A stretch of DNA of 45,773 nt from Myxococcales bacterium (GTDB lineage: Bacteria; Myxococcota_A; Polyangia; Polyangiales; Polyangiaceae), in NCBI GenBank assembly GCA_025359105.1, contig JANYHK010000120.1, positions 215,811 to 261,583 on the forward strand. Reading direction: 5' to 3'. Shown one piece after another: positions 43,707 through 45,773 of this stretch. Positions within the stretch are counted from its first letter, which is position 1, and every line of letters starts with the position of its first letter. The translations under genes were made by a program, and so were the position numbers. Under the pieces are notes generated by a model that saw only the letters and a list, made by a program, of their open reading frames with translations, searched no databases and was not told where the DNA came from.

Positions 43707-44671
43707 GGAAAGCGCCCCACGAGACCCGCGGCGACGAGCGCGCCCACCGGGGGGACCGTCCACGCGTCGACGTTGCCGATCGCGACCGTGGGACGTGTCA
43801 GCGACGCGACGACATCGGCGCTGAGGCGCGCCAGGACAGGACCGACGAGCGCGAACTCGACCCCGGCCCGCGCGCCCGCGAGCGCATAGAAGGTGTCGAC
43901 ATGGCGGGGGCTCTTCACGTCGCGTCCCTCCGCCGAGAGCGCGCCCGCGCCGACGACGAGGCACGCGAACGGCGCGCCGAAATGCCAGCAGGGCACGAGC
44001 TCGCCGAGGCGGATGGAAGCGCGCACGGTCCCCGCCTCGTAGCCGCGTTCGGCCGGAAGGTCGATGCGCCCCTCGAGATCGAGCGACCACGGTCCGCGCA
44101 GGACGCCGGCGGCGAGGTAGAGGCCGGAGGTCGGTCCGGGCGCGAAGCCGACGGCGCCCGAGACGCCGGTGCCGAAGCGCAGGGCCGTGCGCGGTCCGTC
44201 CGGCAAGGGAGGCGGGGGAGCACCTGGATGAAGAGGAGCTTCGGGTGGTGGTGGCGCGGGCGGGGTCGCGCTCGGCACGTCGCGTCCGGGCACCGTCGGC
44301 GGATCGAGCAAGATGCTCACGGTGAGCGCGACGCTGTCGGCCAGATCTGCGCAGTCGGGCCGGTCCGAGGACAGCTCGCGTCGCCCGGCCGGCCCGCGCG
44401 CGTCCCGCATCTCGACGACGCCCCGGAGCAGGTCTCCGTCGCGCGTGAAGCGGACGCGGACCGTCGCGGCCGCGCCGGAACGAAACGGATCGTACCCGAG
44501 GCGCTCGGCCACGCGCGCCGCGAGCGCCGCGTCCGACGGGCACGCCTCGGCGCCCGCGTCGCGGCCGTGGTCCAGGCGCGCGGTGCGACGGGCGAGCGCG
44601 ACGCGCGGCAAGGCGACGGCCGCCGCGGCCACCGCTGCTCCCAGGAGCGTCCGCGCCCGCGGTCCAAGCAT
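43703..44671 (-). CDS. exported protein in the sigma-factor operon, probable outer-membrane type
   Basis: The preferred start is ATG 44671 (322 residues); a GTG at 44686 adds five. A signal-like N-terminus (LLGAAVAAAAVALPRVALA) is followed by a domain with ACPSDAALAARVAERLGYDP and VTVSILLDPP-like strands. After a Pro-rich linker comes a C-terminal region of amphipathic strands (LRFGTGVSGAVGFAPGPTSG, RASIRLGELVPCWHFG) resembling a small outer-membrane barrel. Proteins of this layout recur beside ECF sigma genes in polyangial genomes, by my recollection. A role in sensing for the sigma system is inferred. Confidence 0.7.
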   Translation of the reverse strand: MLGPRARTLLGAAVAAAAVALPRVALARRTARLDHGRDAGAEACPSDAALAARVAERLGYDPFRSGAAATVRVRFTRDGDLLRGVVEMRDARGPAGRRELSSDRPDCADLADSVALTVSILLDPPTVPGRDVPSATPPAPPPPEAPLHPGAPPPPLPDGPRTALRFGTGVSGAVGFAPGPTSGLYLAAGVLRGPWSLDLEGRIDLPAERGYEAGTVRASIRLGELVPCWHFGAPFACLVVGAGALSAEGRDVKSPRHVDTFYALAGARAGVEFALVGPVLARLSADVVASLTRPTVAIGNVDAWTVPPVGALVAAGLVGRFP

Positions 44672-44793
44672 GCCCCGTCTTACCACGCCGCTCCCGGCGC
44701 GACGGCGGCGTCAGATCCGCGGGCGCGCGAATTTCACTCCCGATTCATGCGGCGTCGACGCGGCATCCGCACGCGGCTGCCAGGTTCTCTCCC

Positions 44794-45744
44794 ATGTCGA
44801 AGCAACCCACCGTCCTCGCCGCCGCGATCCTCAGCGCCGCTCTCGCCGGCTGCGCGTCATCTCCGCGAGGCAACCCCCGCAACGCCCGCCACCCCGTCGT
44901 CGCCCCGCCCTCGGCGGGCTCTCGGGCACCACACACCCTCCGCGTGATGACCCTCAACGTCGCGCACGGCGCGCGTGCGCCCGTGCCCGCGGTGCTCTTC
45001 CGGCGCGCGACGATCGAGAGGAACCTGTCGGCGATCGCCGCCCTCGTCCGCGACACCGCCCCCGATATCCTCGCCCTCGAGGAGCTCGATCGCCGGTCGT
45101 TTTACAGCGATGACATCGATCACTACGACTGGATCCGCGAGGAATCGGGCATGGTCCACGGCTCGTTCGGCGCGCACCGCGACGTGGAGCGCGGCCTGTT
45201 CGCGATGCGCCACGGCACCGCGCTCCTCTCGGCGTTCCCACTCGAAGCGCCCGACAGCGTCGCCTTTCGGACGTGGGCCCTCGACGACAAGGGCCTCGTG
45301 GTCGCGACGATACGTCCGCCTGCGCTCGGCGGTCGCGAGGTCGACGTCGTCGCCATCCACACCGATCCCTTCTTCGAGGGCACGCGCCGCGCGCACGTCG
45401 CCCGCACCATCGCCGCGCTCCGCGCGCGAGGAGTCCGCCCCCTCATCGTCATGGGCGACATGAACGCGGCGTGGAACCAAGGCCGCGCCTCCCTCGGTGA
45501 CCTCGCCCGCGGCCTCGGCCTCCGCCCCTACCTCGGGCCCGACGCCGAAGACACCTACCCCGCCGGCAAGCACCCGTGGCGCCGCATCGACTGGATCCTG
45601 ATCTCCGACGACCTCGACTTCCTCGCCTACCGCACCCTGGACCCCATCGTCAGCGACCACCGCGCCGTAGTCGCCGAAATCGCCCTAAAACCCCCCACCC
45701 AAAACCCCCCACCCCAAACCCCCCACCTAAAACCCCCCACCTAA
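44794..45744 (+). CDS. endonuclease/exonuclease/phosphatase-family lipoprotein
   Basis: The protein has 316 residues. A lipoprotein signal (LAAAILSAALAGCASS) precedes the EEP fold: RVMTLNVAHGA, DILALEELDRRSFYSDD, VVAIHTDPFFEG, LIVMGDMNAAWNQG, RRIDWILISDDL and IVSDHRAVVAEI with the catalytic Asp-His pair. Metal-dependent phosphodiester or phosphomonoester cleavage at the envelope is likely; substrate unknown. The domain ends at about residue 296 (VAEIALK). The remaining Pro-rich tail and the TAA stop are encoded by the 14-bp minisatellite that starts at 45687, so the natural C-terminus has been extended. Confidence 0.88.
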   Translation: MSKQPTVLAAAILSAALAGCASSPRGNPRNARHPVVAPPSAGSRAPHTLRVMTLNVAHGARAPVPAVLFRRATIERNLSAIAALVRDTAPDILALEELDRRSFYSDDIDHYDWIREESGMVHGSFGAHRDVERGLFAMRHGTALLSAFPLEAPDSVAFRTWALDDKGLVVATIRPPALGGREVDVVAIHTDPFFEGTRRAHVARTIAALRARGVRPLIVMGDMNAAWNQGRASLGDLARGLGLRPYLGPDAEDTYPAGKHPWRRIDWILISDDLDFLAYRTLDPIVSDHRAVVAEIALKPPTQNPPPQTPHLKPPT

Positions 45745-45773
45745 AACCCCCCACCTAAAACCCCCCACCTAAA
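45687..45773. repeat. 14-bp C-rich minisatellite at the window edge
   Basis: Six consecutive units of AAAACCCCCCACCT, the first three imperfect, and a partial seventh run to the last base. The array overlaps the 3' end of the lipoprotein gene and supplies its stop codon. It may continue beyond the window; arrays like this commonly end contigs. Confidence 0.85.

Noticed and set aside
45687-45773. Telomere-like C-rich terminal repeat
   Set aside because: CCCC/AAAA runs superficially recall ciliate telomeres, but the unit is 14 bases, imperfect, and overlaps a bacterial coding sequence.

Overview
The window is about 45.8 kb of very GC-rich bacterial DNA. It looks like a member of the Myxococcota, probably Polyangiales-like. 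The signs are Ser/Thr kinases with C-terminal membrane anchors and an HRDxSPxN catalytic loop, TPR periplasmic proteins beside kinases, many Cys-rich or beta-propeller lipoproteins, FHA-GGDEF and one-piece hybrid two-component proteins, and GTG/TTG starts. The assignment rests on gene content only; there is no rRNA, tRNA, CRISPR array or insertion sequence.

Layout. 1-1.0 kb: a frame-broken gene remnant and a small membrane protein. 1.2-4.3 kb: a cytochrome P450 translationally coupled to a TerB-like protein, and an unknown protein. 4.4-7.2 kb: a candidate light-sensing locus. It has a histidine kinase whose PAS domain keeps the photoactive yellow protein (PYP) residues Tyr42, Glu46, Arg52 and Cys69; a second PYP-like protein with a coiled-coil N-terminus (apparently frameshifted); a roadblock-like protein; and a divergent V4R protein. 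7.3-16.6 kb: mostly housekeeping and envelope genes (glnS, a lipoprotein, a DUF4331 pair, a TPR protein, a BON protein, pgi, an FHA-diguanylate cyclase). 16.6-19.3 kb: a Ser/Thr kinase and its TPR partner.

19.4-24.5 kb, minus strand: a likely five-gene unit of YbjN-like protein, outer-membrane beta-barrel, 13-heme cytochrome c, an 84-residue protein and a lipoprotein with one CX4CH motif. It resembles a porin-cytochrome electron conduit. 24.7-31.8 kb: a second Ser/Thr kinase ending in a strong hairpin, a sulfatase-modifying-factor-like protein, a FIST sensor with a duplicated-domain partner, a lipoprotein made of four six-cysteine repeats, an M18 aminopeptidase and an Fe-S type uracil-DNA glycosylase. 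31.8-39.3 kb: a phosphodiester-glycosidase-domain protein, a giant propeller hybrid histidine kinase and a response regulator/kinase pair. 39.3-45.8 kb: two surface lipoproteins, a sigma factor with its probable regulator (which carries a Thr-Pro microsatellite linker) and a membrane partner, and an exo/endonuclease/phosphatase-family lipoprotein whose 3' end runs into a 14-bp minisatellite that closes the window.

The loci most worth follow-up are the PYP-like signalling cluster and the porin/13-heme cytochrome operon. All functions are inferred from sequence recognition without database searches.
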